A DNA stretch of 64,000 bases from Clostridiaceae bacterium (GCA_012838135.1 DUPV01000042.1:41247-105246); one strand, 5' to 3'. Shown: positions 1 through 11,261, counted from the first letter of the stretch. Notes: a model not told the origin generated them from the sequence alone. Translations and numbers: made by a program.

Positions 1-939
1 AAGATAGATACAGATGTAATAATTCCCGGAAAAGTTGTATTAAATGCAAAAATGATCGGCGATATAGTACGTAAATTACCGGAAGAAATTGTAAATATCG
101 AAGTTGAAGCGAATTTTATCATCAAAATAACCAGCGGAAAAGCACAATTTAAGATTAAAGGAATTGAAGCAGAAGATTATCCTAAGATTCCGATTGTTGA
201 AGAAGCTGAGCAAATGCAGGTTTCTCAACGTGTATTAAAAGAGATGATAAGCCAAACTATTTTTGCAGCAAGTTCAGATGAAAATAGACCTATTTTAAAC
301 GGAGTAAAAGTGGTTGCGGATAATAACAGGCTTGAATTGATTGCAATAGATGGCTTTCGTTTAGCTATTAGACGTGAAGAATTCAAAGAAGAATTGCCTG
401 CAATGTCTTTTATTGTTCCTGCAAAAGCAATGCAAGAAGTTTCGGGAATTCTGGATCCGACTGATAATCCGGTTAAAATTTATCCTTCACATAATCATAT
501 ATTATTTGATACAGGTTCAGTGAAGCTTGTTTCAAGATTATTGCAGGGTGAATATATGGACTATAATAAAGTTGTACCGAATGAAGTAATGAGTCAGGTT
601 AAGTTAAGAACTAAAGATATGTTAAACGCGATTGATCGAGCTTCGTTGGTAATTAACGTCGAACAAAGACGATTTCCGGTGACAGTTGAAAATTCAGATA
701 AAGAGACTTTGATTATTTCATCACAAACGGACTTGGGTGAGGTTCATGAAGAAATACTGATTGATTTAGAAGGTGAAAATATTGACGCGGATTATAATCC
801 GAAATACTTTTTGGATGCTTTGCGTAATATTCCGGTTGAAAGTATATATCTTGAATTTTCCGGAACATTCGGACCTTGTTTGATAAAACCTGTGGAGGGA
901 GAACAATTTCTTTATCTGGTACTCCCCTTGCGCAGATAA
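1..939 (+). CDS. dnaN: DNA polymerase III beta sliding clamp, 5' end cut by window edge
   Basis: This is the ring-shaped processivity clamp of the replicative polymerase. The reading frame is open from base 1, with an in-frame ATG at 52 that is internal. About 312 residues are visible, so roughly the first 50-65 residues of a normal clamp of about 365 lie outside the window. Middle and C-terminal clamp domains are recognisable (SSDENRPILNGVK, ending LVLPLRR, the usual terminal beta strand). recF starts 21 bp after its stop, as in many Bacillota origins. The S4-domain gene rlbA/yaaA that often sits between them is absent. Identification rests on protein similarity and gene order; confidence is high. 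Confidence 0.97.
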   Translation, partial: KIDTDVIIPGKVVLNAKMIGDIVRKLPEEIVNIEVEANFIIKITSGKAQFKIKGIEAEDYPKIPIVEEAEQMQVSQRVLKEMISQTIFAASSDENRPILNGVKVVADNNRLELIAIDGFRLAIRREEFKEELPAMSFIVPAKAMQEVSGILDPTDNPVKIYPSHNHILFDTGSVKLVSRLLQGEYMDYNKVVPNEVMSQVKLRTKDMLNAIDRASLVINVEQRRFPVTVENSDKETLIISSQTDLGEVHEEILIDLEGENIDADYNPKYFLDALRNIPVESIYLEFSGTFGPCLIKPVEGEQFLYLVLPLRR

Positions 940-960
940 TAAAAGATCTTTCTATCGTAG

Positions 961-2469
961 ATGAGAGTTAAACAAATTAAATTAAAAAACTTTCGTAACT
1001 ATACGGAACAGACCATAGAAATTGCTTCAGGAACGAATGTATTTGTCGGACAGAATGCTCAAGGCAAAACAAATATCCTCGAGGCAATTTATTTGTGTAC
1101 TTGTGCCCGTTCCCATCGCACAGGTAAGGATAATGATTTAATCAAAGACGGTGCTGATTTTTATCAAGTAGAAATCCAATTTGAGTCAGATAAATCCGCT
1201 TTTGAGGACAAAGTAATTATTGAAGATAAATCTGTATTTGTTGAGAGATTGCTAATTAGTGATAAGTCTGCGATTGATAATCCAGAGTTGAATTATACAG
1301 AAAGCAAAGAGAAGAATATGGAACAATCACTATGTCTGAAAAAGTCATTAACTGAAGAAATTCGAATAGAATATAAAAAAAATCCGGTGATTGAAAGAAA
1401 TATATATTATTGTGGTTTTAAGCAGGAAAAAATTAGTTCCTTAATCGGTCTTTTTCATGCAGTTATTTTTGCACCGGAAGATGTGATGTTAATTAAAGAA
1501 GGTCCTGCAGGCAGAAGGCGTTTTTTGGATTTATTAATATCGCAGATAAAACCGTTATATTTTAGAAATTTACAACTTTATCAACAGTATCTCAAACAAA
1601 GAAATAATTTATTAAAAATATTAAGAGATATGCAACTTGATAAAAGAATGAACAGTGCGACTTATGATCCTGAAATCTATAATTTTAATTTACTACAATT
1701 AACAATTTGGACAGAACATTTAGCTAAAATATCAGCGCAAATTATCAGTACAAGACATAAATATGTTTTACAAATTGAAGAATTTGCAATAAAAGCTTTA
1801 GAAAAAATATCTGAAGGCAAAGAAAAGCTTAAAATCAATTATAAAACTGTTGCCGGGATAGACCCAAAACTTGATACTAATCAAATTTATGAAGGTTTAA
1901 TGTATCGTTTTGAACGTCAACAAGAAGATGATATTCAACGTGGAAGTACCGGAAGTGGTTCGCATCGAGATGATCTGGAATTAATTGTTGATAATAATTT
2001 ACTCAAAGAACGCGGCTCACAGGGACAACAAAGATCTGCAGTATTAGCATTAAAATTGGCGGAATTGCAAATCATCGAAAATGAAACAAATCAAAAACCG
2101 GTCCTTCTCTTAGATGATGTAATGTCTGAATTGGATGACAAAAGAAGAACTCATTTGCTTTCTGCATTTGAGGATAATCAAGTTTTCATTACCTGTACCG
2201 ACTTAGGACAAATTTATCCGGAATATAAAGGAAAATTATCGGATAAAGAAGAATTATCAGATAAAAAGGCATTATCAGATAATTTAAGTAAACAGAAAGA
2301 TGAAGTTTTTGAAATTAATTCAACTGAGATATCAGATGAACAAAATTTATCAAATCTAAACAAGCCCAAAAACAAATTGAAAAACGATATTGAAAATAAC
2401 TTAAACTACTCATATATCAACTTCTTCAAGGTTCATGAAGGTACCGTTAAACGTCAATATTTGTTATAA
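961..2469 (+). CDS. recF: DNA replication/repair ATPase RecF with two extra insertions
   Basis: RecF is an SMC-like ATPase that loads RecA at gapped DNA. Visible motifs are Walker A GQNAQGKT (residues 30-37), the signature region around GSTGSGSHRDD (328-338) and Walker B LLLDDVMSELD (382-392). The protein is 502 residues against about 360-375 usually. The excess sits in two places: about residues 75-130, between two N-terminal beta strands, and about 424-484, just before the normal last strand FFKVHEGTV. Both inserts are hydrophilic and repeat an (L/I)SDK motif. The reading frame is intact, so the gene is probably functional. No convincing ribosome site precedes the ATG, which suggests translational coupling to dnaN. 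Confidence 0.95.
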   Translation: MRVKQIKLKNFRNYTEQTIEIASGTNVFVGQNAQGKTNILEAIYLCTCARSHRTGKDNDLIKDGADFYQVEIQFESDKSAFEDKVIIEDKSVFVERLLISDKSAIDNPELNYTESKEKNMEQSLCLKKSLTEEIRIEYKKNPVIERNIYYCGFKQEKISSLIGLFHAVIFAPEDVMLIKEGPAGRRRFLDLLISQIKPLYFRNLQLYQQYLKQRNNLLKILRDMQLDKRMNSATYDPEIYNFNLLQLTIWTEHLAKISAQIISTRHKYVLQIEEFAIKALEKISEGKEKLKINYKTVAGIDPKLDTNQIYEGLMYRFERQQEDDIQRGSTGSGSHRDDLELIVDNNLLKERGSQGQQRSAVLALKLAELQIIENETNQKPVLLLDDVMSELDDKRRTHLLSAFEDNQVFITCTDLGQIYPEYKGKLSDKEELSDKKALSDNLSKQKDEVFEINSTEISDEQNLSNLNKPKNKLKNDIENNLNYSYINFFKVHEGTVKRQYLL

Positions 2470-2579
2470 TATAACTCATAATAATTTTTATAAACATTAA
2501 TTAAAAGAAACAAAGATAAGAAAAAATTTTTATAGTTATCTAATTGAATAATTTTAATAACTATCGAGCGGAGGCCGAA

Positions 2580-2828
2580 TTGTACATTCATATTGGAGGC
2601 GAGTATACTCTTTCCGATAAATGGGTTGTGGGAATTTTTGATATAGATCAGACTACGACATACGGAACAGATACAAATAAATTTTTGAGTAAGCAAGAGC
2701 AACTTGGCAAGTTAGATATTGTATCACCTGAATTACCGAGATCTTTTATTGTAACTCTTGATAGAGTTTATCTCTCACCTATTTCTGCAAAAACAATAGT
2801 GGCACGTTCATATCAAAAACAAACATAA
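2580..2828 (+). CDS. DUF370/RemB-like (YaaB) small protein, TTG start
   Basis: An 82-residue protein of the DUF370 family, to which Bacillus RemA and the gene yaaB/remB between recF and gyrB belong. Family marks are the start (L/M)YIHIGGE, the centre WVVGIFDIDQTTT and the end YLSPISAKTIV. RemA is known as a DNA-binding regulator of matrix genes; the role of the YaaB-type paralogue is less clear. I choose TTG at 2580 because a perfect GGAGG lies at 2570-2574, five bases upstream. A longer frame from TTG 2544 would add 12 residues with no family match. Gene order recF-remB-gyrB supports the call. Confidence 0.85.
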   Translation: MYIHIGGEYTLSDKWVVGIFDIDQTTTYGTDTNKFLSKQEQLGKLDIVSPELPRSFIVTLDRVYLSPISAKTIVARSYQKQT

Positions 2829-3069
2829 GTTCTTTTTAGTAAAAAATTTGTGCTTGCCATATTAGTTTATGTGTAATTCTTTTTATGTGATATATAACGA
2901 ATTAACAAGATTAATAATAAACTGAATGTTTAATGAGTAGTTTGAATGAATAATACAGATATATCTTAATTCGACAGGATAAATAAAAATTTTTTGATTA
3001 TATATATGAAAAATATTATTGAGATAGATATATTATAAGAAAGAAGAAAGGTCCTAAAGGTTTTGATAA

Positions 3070-5235
<2,166 letters not shown>

Positions 5236-5317
5236 ATGAATAATGGCAATCGTGCATTAAATAAAAGTCTGGCAATCTGATTGCTACAGAGTCATCAGTT
5301 AATAGATAATCATTTTA

Positions 5318-5350
5318 CCACTCCAATAATATCTTTGGAGTGGTTTTTGT
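5318..5350 (+). terminator. Intrinsic terminator after gyrB
   Basis: CCACTCCA (5318-5325) pairs with TGGAGTGG (5336-5343), followed by TTTTTGTTT. This is a strong rho-independent terminator for the dnaN-gyrB transcript. Its T-tract runs directly into the first parS site. Confidence 0.9.
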
Positions 5351-5363
5351 TTCACGTGAAACA
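5348..5363. promoter_or_regulatory. parS: parS centromere site 1
   Basis: TGTTTCACGTGAAACA is an exact match to the Bacillus-type 16-bp parS palindrome bound by ParB. It lies between gyrB and parA and shares three bases with the gyrB terminator tail. Confidence 0.97.
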
Positions 5364-5685
5364 ATTAATGCAAAAAAAGAGAGAGTTATAATTTTTATCA
5401 ATAATATTTACTGAAAAAGACGAATTTTGTTTTTCTAAGAGAGTTAAACAACATTTTTTATTTTATCTTTGAATGTAAACAATGTTTTAACACAATTAAT
5501 TTTCGCATGAGTATTCAAGAATTAGAGATTAATATCGAATATTGATTGAGATTTTCTAAGTTTTATTCGTGTTTGCCAATTATTTTAAAGATAATAGAAA
5601 TGAATTCTGCTAAAATTATATATGTTGGTTAGAATAAATGAAGAAATTTTACCTAAATCAGCAATTAATTCTTTAGGAGCATTTT
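5364..5685. other. Intergenic region upstream of parA
   Basis: AT-rich sequence with no reading frame or RNA gene I can support. A TGcTAAAAT extended -10-like element lies near 5611-5619, and the parA ribosome site TTAGGAGC lies just before 5686. No cluster of DnaA boxes was seen, so it is not called an origin. Confidence 0.5.
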
Positions 5686-6468
5686 ATGATTATTTCAATA
5701 GTAAATCAAAAAGGTGGTGTTGGCAAAACAACTACAGCTGTAAATCTGGCAGATAATCTAGCTAGAATTAAACAGAAAACATTGTTAATTGATCTTGATC
5801 CCCAGGGAAATACAACTTCGAGTTTTGGTTTTGATAAAAACACACAAGAAGCAACGATTTATGATACTATTATCAACCAAAAACCGATTGAAGAAATAGT
5901 ATTAAAAAATGTTAGAAAGAATTTAGATGTTATACCTTCAAATATTGATTTAGCAGGTGCTGAAGTCGAAATGGTTTCAATTGTTTCACGTGAAACAATT
6001 CTTAAACAAGCCTTGGAACCAATAAAGCAAGAATACGAAATTATTATTATTGATTGCCCTCCTTCTTTGGGACTGTTAACAGTAAATGCTCTAACTGCAT
6101 CAGATTCTTTAATAATACCAATTCAAGCTGAATATTATGCATTAGAGGGGTTGAGTCAATTGCTTGATACTATCGGAATGATTCATGAAAATTTGAATCC
6201 TGAATTATTTGTGTTAGGTGTTTTAGTCACGATGTTTGATACCAGAACACAATTATCACACCAAGTAACAAACGAAATAAATAATTTCTTCAGTGATTTA
6301 GTTTTTGATACTGTAATACCTCGAAATGTCAGATTAAGTGAGGCACCAAGTTTCGGTTTACCGATTCAAGAACATGATAAATGGTCTAAAGGAGCCAGAA
6401 GTTATAAAGCACTGGCTAAAGAAGTAGTTAAAAGAGTTAAAAATAAACCTCGCGACTTATTCGGATGA
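5686..6468 (+). CDS. parA: Chromosome-partitioning ATPase ParA (Soj)
   Basis: A 260-residue ParA/MinD-type ATPase working with ParB and parS in origin segregation and replication control. The deviant Walker A KGGVGKTTT lies at residues 9-17, with DLDPQGNTT (Walker A') and IIIDCPPSLGLL (Walker B region) following. A ribosome site AGGAGC precedes the ATG. It forms a unit with parB 93 bp downstream. In many Bacillota parAB lies on the other side of the origin next to the rsmG/mnmG genes; here it follows gyrB directly. A perfect parS site is embedded in its coding sequence. Confidence 0.96.
   Translation: MIISIVNQKGGVGKTTTAVNLADNLARIKQKTLLIDLDPQGNTTSSFGFDKNTQEATIYDTIINQKPIEEIVLKNVRKNLDVIPSNIDLAGAEVEMVSIVSRETILKQALEPIKQEYEIIIIDCPPSLGLLTVNALTASDSLIIPIQAEYYALEGLSQLLDTIGMIHENLNPELFVLGVLVTMFDTRTQLSHQVTNEINNFFSDLVFDTVIPRNVRLSEAPSFGLPIQEHDKWSKGARSYKALAKEVVKRVKNKPRDLFG
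5982..5997. promoter_or_regulatory. parS: parS centromere site 2, inside parA
   Basis: A second exact TGTTTCACGTGAAACA lies within the parA reading frame, where it encodes part of IVSRETI. Intragenic parS sites in parAB are known in other bacteria. Together with site 1 it gives two parS sites 634 bp apart. Confidence 0.97.
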
Positions 6469-6561
6469 CAGGAAAAAATAATTAAAAAACGATCAGAAAG
6501 TATGTTGTACATATTTGCTTTATTTTCAGATTAGAATCAAGACAGATATAGGAGAGAATTA

Positions 6562-7455
6562 ATGTCAGCGGTAAATAAAAAACAGACAGGACTAGGTAAA
6601 GGTTTAGGAGCTTTATTAGGCCAAACTGAAAAACAATTTCAACAAGCCTCAAAAAGTGTAGAAAAAATAATTGAATTAGATATAGAAGAGATCAGCCCTA
6701 ATAAAGATCAGCCAAGATATAAATTTGATCAAGAAAAACTAGAAGAACTTGCTCAATCGATTAAACAACATGGCATCCTTCAACCAATAATTGTTACCTT
6801 TAAAGAAAGCCCGGATCATTATAAGATTATTGCCGGCGAAAGACGCTGGCGAGCTGCCAGAATTGCCGGTTTAAAAACTGTACCGGCAATAATTAGAGAT
6901 GTTGAAGATCATCTGATTCTTCAACATTCAATTATTGAAAACATTCAAAGAGAAAATTTAAATCCTGTAGAAGAAACAAATGCATTTCATGATTTAATGA
7001 GTCAATATAATATGACGCAAGAAGAATTAGCCAAGACTTTAGGCAAAAGCAGATCAGCTGTAGCTAATACTCTTCGTTTAAAAAATTTGCCGGAAGAAGT
7101 TCTAAATGAATTGGCTTCTGCAAATATTTCAGCAGGACATGCCAGGTGTTTATTATCTCTTACTGAGACTGAGGATCAAATAAACACATGCAAATTAATT
7201 GTTGAAAATGATTTAAGTGTTAGAGAAACGGAAGCCTATGTAAAGAAATTGAATGAACCTGTTACTAAGTCTAAACCCAAAAAAGAAAAGGACATTGAGT
7301 ATCAATTAAGTATCAAAAAAATTGAAACAGATCTTTCGAAATCATTGGGAACCAGAGTTAAGCTAAAAGATAATGCAGGCAAGGGACAAATAATAATTCC
7401 CTATAATAATAATGATGAATTAAGTAGGCTTATAGATATTTTATCTGAAAAATAA
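6562..7455 (+). CDS. parB: Chromosome-partitioning protein ParB (Spo0J)
   Basis: A 297-residue parS-binding CTPase-type protein. The N-terminus has the ParA-stimulating basic stretch GLGKGLGALLG, followed by the ParB/Srx box (IIAGERRWRAARIAGL, then the IIENIQRENLNPVEE region). The helix-turn-helix is around TQEELAKTLGKSRSAVAN, and a C-terminal dimerisation segment ends the protein. GGAGAG precedes the ATG. It is co-oriented with parA and close enough to be co-transcribed. The following intergenic region has a bidirectional terminator at 7773. Confidence 0.96.
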   Translation: MSAVNKKQTGLGKGLGALLGQTEKQFQQASKSVEKIIELDIEEISPNKDQPRYKFDQEKLEELAQSIKQHGILQPIIVTFKESPDHYKIIAGERRWRAARIAGLKTVPAIIRDVEDHLILQHSIIENIQRENLNPVEETNAFHDLMSQYNMTQEELAKTLGKSRSAVANTLRLKNLPEEVLNELASANISAGHARCLLSLTETEDQINTCKLIVENDLSVRETEAYVKKLNEPVTKSKPKKEKDIEYQLSIKKIETDLSKSLGTRVKLKDNAGKGQIIIPYNNNDELSRLIDILSEK

Positions 7456-7914
7456 TATTGTGAATTATATTAATATTCTATAATCGTTTTTTATATTTAA
7501 CTATAACAAATAAAAACAAATGTTCTTTTTGCTGAATACTCTTTTTGATTTCGCTGTTGCAGACAATGCTTTATAAAATGTATTTAAAATGATAAAAACA
7601 ATCAGACAAAAGCAACTTGCTTAATTGGTCAGAAGTGATAACAATCTTAAAAAGTGAATTTTGTAAATCCGGAGATTATTGATTATATATTATAAAGATA
7701 TAAAAATACTTGTTGAACAGGTCATTTTTAGATAAATATTTTCAAATATAGATTTTTAATATAAGGAATTTAAAAAGCAATAGTGTAAGTAATAAATTTG
7801 CACTATTGCTTTTATGTACGCCCGACATGTAATCAATGACTGGGGGCCTCCCCGATTTTAAGTATCTTATTAATTACTTGCTGAACATGCTAGAATCCGT
7901 GCAGATAAAATATT
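7456..7914. other. Intergenic region between parB and the nitroreductase gene
   Basis: 459 bp without a gene I can support. It holds the shared terminator at 7773-7813 and a short G-tract/C-tract palindrome (GGGGGCCTCCCC, 7842-7853) in otherwise AT-rich DNA, whose role I cannot assign. Confidence 0.5.
7773..7813. terminator. Bidirectional terminator between convergent parB and nitroreductase
   Basis: AAAAGCAATAGTG (7773-7785) is perfectly complementary to CACTATTGCTTTT (7801-7813), with a 15-base loop. The A-run on the left and T-run on the right let it act on both strands between convergent genes. Confidence 0.85.
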
Positions 7915-8457
7915 CTAATAAAATTCTCTTATTTGCTTACGATTAAGTTCATGCGGCGATTTTTTTGAATTTGCATAACCGACAGCAACTGAGAGACAGA
8001 AATATTCATCATCAGCCATATCTAAACGGTTTTTAAGATTGTTGGGGTTGGTTTCAGCAAAAGCAGGTGCAGCCATACCTATAATGCATGAACCAAGACC
8101 GAGAGATTCTGATGCTAAACAAAGACTTTGTGCAACAATGCCTGCATTCATCTCTGAATAAACAGTTTTAGGTGAACTCAAGACAAAGATAGTTGGAGCA
8201 TTATAAAAAATGTTGTCTGCATTTCTTTCTTGCATTCTTTGTTTTGTCTTTTCGTTCATCAAACGAAAACATTCTTGAGAAATATTATGAATCAGATTTT
8301 TGTCTTGAATGACGTTTATCTTTAAATCTTGCAAATTAATTGCCGTTGGTGAGGCTAATGCGGCATTAACCAGACAATCTAATTCTTCATTTTTTATTTG
8401 TGTTTTTTTAAAATCACGACAGCTGCTTCTTTTTTTTATAGCAGATAAAACGTCCAT
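7915..8457 (-). CDS. Nitroreductase-family FMN oxidoreductase
   Basis: A 180-residue short nitroreductase-like flavoprotein. Family features are the N-terminal IKKRSSCRDFKKTQI, the segment ALASPTAINLQ, and SLGLGSCIIGM in the C-terminal half. Such enzymes reduce nitro compounds, quinones or flavins with NAD(P)H. The substrate cannot be told from sequence. AGGAGG lies about eight bases before the ATG. A perfect 10-bp inverted repeat just upstream (8486-8520) suggests repressor control. The gene is monocistronic. Confidence 0.85.
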   Translation of the reverse strand: MDVLSAIKKRSSCRDFKKTQIKNEELDCLVNAALASPTAINLQDLKINVIQDKNLIHNISQECFRLMNEKTKQRMQERNADNIFYNAPTIFVLSSPKTVYSEMNAGIVAQSLCLASESLGLGSCIIGMAAPAFAETNPNNLKNRLDMADDEYFCLSVAVGYANSKKSPHELNRKQIREFY

Positions 8458-8485
8458 AAAGATACCTCCTAGAATAATGTTATGT

Positions 8486-8520
8486 TCTGTTAACTTAAAA
8501 ATTCATCTTTAGTTAACAGA
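8486..8520. promoter_or_regulatory. Perfect 10-bp inverted repeat upstream of the nitroreductase gene
   Basis: TCTGTTAACT (8486-8495) and AGTTAACAGA (8511-8520) are exact reverse complements separated by 15 bp. They start 29 bp upstream of the nitroreductase ATG. A TATAAT-like element lies just beyond (on the minus strand near 8535-8550), so this is either an operator or a 5'-UTR hairpin. The cognate regulator is not identified. Confidence 0.5.
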
Positions 8521-8973
8521 GCCTTATTTCATTATAATTATATCATTTAACAAGTTTTACTTAACGAATGATTTACTATATTAATTAAACTATTTATTAA
8601 AGACCTGACATAAATAATAAATTATTCTATCTTTAAAAAATTGTATAACTCATAACAATAGAGCATCCAAAAGAGAATAAGAATATATGTTAATAGCCAA
8701 GCAAACACGTAACGACAACATGATGAAATTCAAAACTGCCAATAACATTGATTAAATAAAATTTCTGAATTTGATGATCGTTTTTATTAGCAGAATAAAG
8801 AGGTAAGTTATAAGATAAAATCAAATATGAGTTACAATTGATTTTGAAAGAATAAAACAAAAATAGACAATGGCTATCAAAAAACAATTTAATATAATAC
8901 AATATATAATAATTCTATTCGAAAATATAGTATATTTTAAAAAATGATTTAGTATATCTACAAAAAGTGATTG

Positions 8974-9084
8974 TTGAAAAGAAACCGGTTATTAATAGTT
9001 ACGGGAACTTTCATATATGGAATCACCAACGGAATTGCCGCGATAGAAGTATATGATCTATTATTAATTATAAATATTAAATAA
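8974..9084 (+). CDS. Possible 36-residue hydrophobic small protein or gene remnant
   Basis: A TTG-started frame reading KRNRLLIVTGTFIYGITNG and ending INIK. It looks like the first transmembrane segment of a membrane protein. There is no clear ribosome site and no recognisable family. It may be a decayed gene start rather than a real small gene. Confidence 0.2.
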   Translation: MKRNRLLIVTGTFIYGITNGIAAIEVYDLLLIINIK

Positions 9085-9098
9085 TCTGAAAAGATAAT

Positions 9099-9132
9099 AA
9101 AGATAATCATGTATAATAAGCATTATCTTTTT
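9099..9132. terminator. Hairpin with T-run in the HPr leader
   Basis: AAAGATAAT (9099-9107) pairs with ATTATCTTT (9122-9130), followed by further Ts. It ends 34 bp before the HPr ATG, so it could be a weak terminator or attenuator. The stem is A/T-rich and therefore uncertain. Confidence 0.4.
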
Positions 9133-9166
9133 AAATATTAATTTCATATTAAGACAGGAGACAAAC

Positions 9167-9463
9167 ATGGTTGAATCAACAATTTATATAAGAAACAAAA
9201 CAGGTTTACACTTGAGACCGGCAACAGAACTTTCACAATTATGTGCTAAATTGGATTCGAATCTTAAATTTGTATTTGGCGACAAACACATAAATCCGAA
9301 AAGCGTATTGATGCTATTGGGTGCAGGGATCAAACAAGGATCAAAAATTTTGATTCAAGTCGAAGGACCAAATGAGGTTGAAGATTTAAAAACAATCGAA
9401 GATGCTATTAATAGCGGTTTCGGTGAAGATATGATTCCTTTAGACGAAATTGTTGATGAATAA
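9167..9463 (+). CDS. HPr-family phosphocarrier protein
   Basis: A 98-residue HPr-like protein. His15 sits in TGLHLRPAT, the site phosphorylated by PTS enzyme I. Ser46 sits in PKSVLMLLGAG, the site used by HPr kinase in catabolite repression, so both regulatory residues are kept. It is about ten residues longer than usual because of an acidic C-terminal tail (FGEDMIPLDEIVDE). CAGGAG precedes the ATG. The next gene, a permease, starts inside its last codons, implying coupled translation. No other PTS gene is present, so it may be the general HPr or a regulatory paralogue. Confidence 0.9.
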   Translation: MVESTIYIRNKTGLHLRPATELSQLCAKLDSNLKFVFGDKHINPKSVLMLLGAGIKQGSKILIQVEGPNEVEDLKTIEDAINSGFGEDMIPLDEIVDE

Positions 9464-11063
9464 GGAAATAAAAATACCTTGGTATAAAAAAGGGGATATT
9501 GATGCCGGGCTAGGTACATTTTTTGATAGTTTTAGCAAAATCATCATAGCTGTTCCGATTTTGACCGGTGTCTTAAATATGTCAAAACAACTGGTTTTTG
9601 GAAAAGTTGTGGCGGCAACCGGCTTTACGGTATTCATTTTTTCTTTATTCAATACATTATTTGCCAGAAATTTAGGTAAAAAAACACAAAACAAGGATAT
9701 AACAGCTTTATTCGGTGGCATTTCGGGAACGACACTCTTTGTCTGGCTGAATGCAGTTATGTTGCCTACATATTTTGCCAGCCGGGATTCGACATTTGCT
9801 TGGTCGGTAGCGGTTGGAGTTTCGCTGATATATTCTGTCTTGCAGCTGATCTTATCATTGGTTTTCAGCTCTGTTTTTAAATTTATTCCACGAGAAGCTC
9901 TAATGGGTGCTACAGTAGGCGGAGCTTTGACCTGGATGATTCTTTCCCCAATGGGAGAAGCCTTTACAACTCCTTGGGTGATAATACCTACACTATTTAT
10001 ATTATTTACTTTTTATTTCGGAGAAATAAAACCGAAATTCGGTTCTCCTGCTTTAATAGCCATCGGTATCGGTACAATTATTGCATGGATAAGTGGAGCA
10101 ATGCATGTTGATAATCTGAGGGAATCTTTTGCAAACCTGAATTTCTATTTACCTAGTTTTCAATTTGGTATTCTCACAAATGAAGCATTGCAAATTGCAT
10201 TAAATTATTTACCGTTAATTTTAGCGTATTTGCTTGCTGAATTAACCGCAGATATGCAAGCATTTGCACAAGCTGAAGAAAGCAAAGAAATATATCCGGC
10301 ACGCACAGCCTTGGTAGGTCTTTCTTTGAGTAATTTAATAGGTTCATTATTAGGCAGTCCGTTTCTTTTAAATTATTATTGGGGACATCCTGCTTGGAAA
10401 AAAGCAGAAGCCGGATCAAGTTATCCGCTATTTTCCGGCACAGCACATTTAGTCTTATGTTTGACCGGATTAGTTGCTGTAGTCACTTCGTTAATTCCAG
10501 TCAGCGCTTCGTTGGTTATGCTGGTCTATATCGGAATAGTATCCGGTGCGGGAGCATTTGCGACCGGACGCAAACGTTATTACGGTGCGATGATGCTAGG
10601 CGTTGCGATTCCGCTTTTTGAGCTGGTTAATAATAAGATATTTTCAGTAATGAATGTGATGGTCAATTTTTCAGAAAACAGCTCAGATTTAATTATTGAA
10701 CAAACTGCTGATGGCTTAATGAGTACAAGTGATGGTTCATCAGCAATTATCGTGTCAAAATTGGCAGAAGCAGGCTATGCGGAAGGTTTTATTACACTTG
10801 CTCAAGGTGCCATGACCATTGCAATTTTATATGCATCAATTCTATATCTGCTTATCGATCACAATTGGCTCAAAACATCAGCTTTCTTTCTGGTAGCGAC
10901 AATATTCTCCTTTTTCGGTTTAATCCATGCGAAAGAACTTACAATCAATGCAAATCCCGCTCTCAGCTTAACTTATCTGGGCTTAGCAATTATATTTTTG
11001 ATAATATGGCTGATTTCAAAGCGCAAGAAACGAAAGAAACTTAACATGAAGAAACAGGTTTAA
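9456..11063 (+). CDS. NCS2/AzgA-like multi-spanning permease
   Basis: A 535-residue integral membrane protein with about 12-14 hydrophobic segments. The beginning (GDIDAGLGTFFDSF) and the pattern around SNLIGSLLGSPF resemble the xanthine/uracil permease (NCS2, AzgA-like) superfamily. The substrate is not predictable and could be a purine, pyrimidine or something else. I start it at ATG 9456, which overlaps the HPr stop by 8 bp (ATGAATAA); a TTG six bases earlier is possible. The C-terminus is very basic (KRKKRKKLNMKK). The coupling to HPr is unusual and may mean PTS-linked control of uptake. Confidence 0.65.
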   Translation: MNKEIKIPWYKKGDIDAGLGTFFDSFSKIIIAVPILTGVLNMSKQLVFGKVVAATGFTVFIFSLFNTLFARNLGKKTQNKDITALFGGISGTTLFVWLNAVMLPTYFASRDSTFAWSVAVGVSLIYSVLQLILSLVFSSVFKFIPREALMGATVGGALTWMILSPMGEAFTTPWVIIPTLFILFTFYFGEIKPKFGSPALIAIGIGTIIAWISGAMHVDNLRESFANLNFYLPSFQFGILTNEALQIALNYLPLILAYLLAELTADMQAFAQAEESKEIYPARTALVGLSLSNLIGSLLGSPFLLNYYWGHPAWKKAEAGSSYPLFSGTAHLVLCLTGLVAVVTSLIPVSASLVMLVYIGIVSGAGAFATGRKRYYGAMMLGVAIPLFELVNNKIFSVMNVMVNFSENSSDLIIEQTADGLMSTSDGSSAIIVSKLAEAGYAEGFITLAQGAMTIAILYASILYLLIDHNWLKTSAFFLVATIFSFFGLIHAKELTINANPALSLTYLGLAIIFLIIWLISKRKKRKKLNMKKQV

Positions 11064-11261
11064 GTTTTTCAATCCAAAAACTAGAAAGTAGATAACAATA
11101 CAGCCATTTAATGATGATAGCCGGATTTAAAGGAGCATACTATTCTTAAAGAAAATCCAAATAATTTATTTGTATATTCGACTTGTTATTTTAGAAAAGA
11201 TAAACTAGTTTAGTAAATATAGCATTCAATTAAATAGAGATTTCTTGCGAGGAGAAAAACA

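Larger units (their letters stand above)
8458..9166. other. Long AT-rich intergenic region
   Basis: 709 bp between the nitroreductase gene and the HPr gene. It contains the inverted repeat at 8486-8520, a possible 36-codon membrane-like ORF at 8974-9084 and a hairpin at 9099-9132. The remainder (about 8521-8970) shows no coding signal I trust on either strand. Confidence 0.5.

Noticed and set aside
8690..8902. 70-codon minus-strand frame in the long intergenic region
   Set aside because: Composition is what random AT-rich DNA gives; no ribosome site and no similarity.
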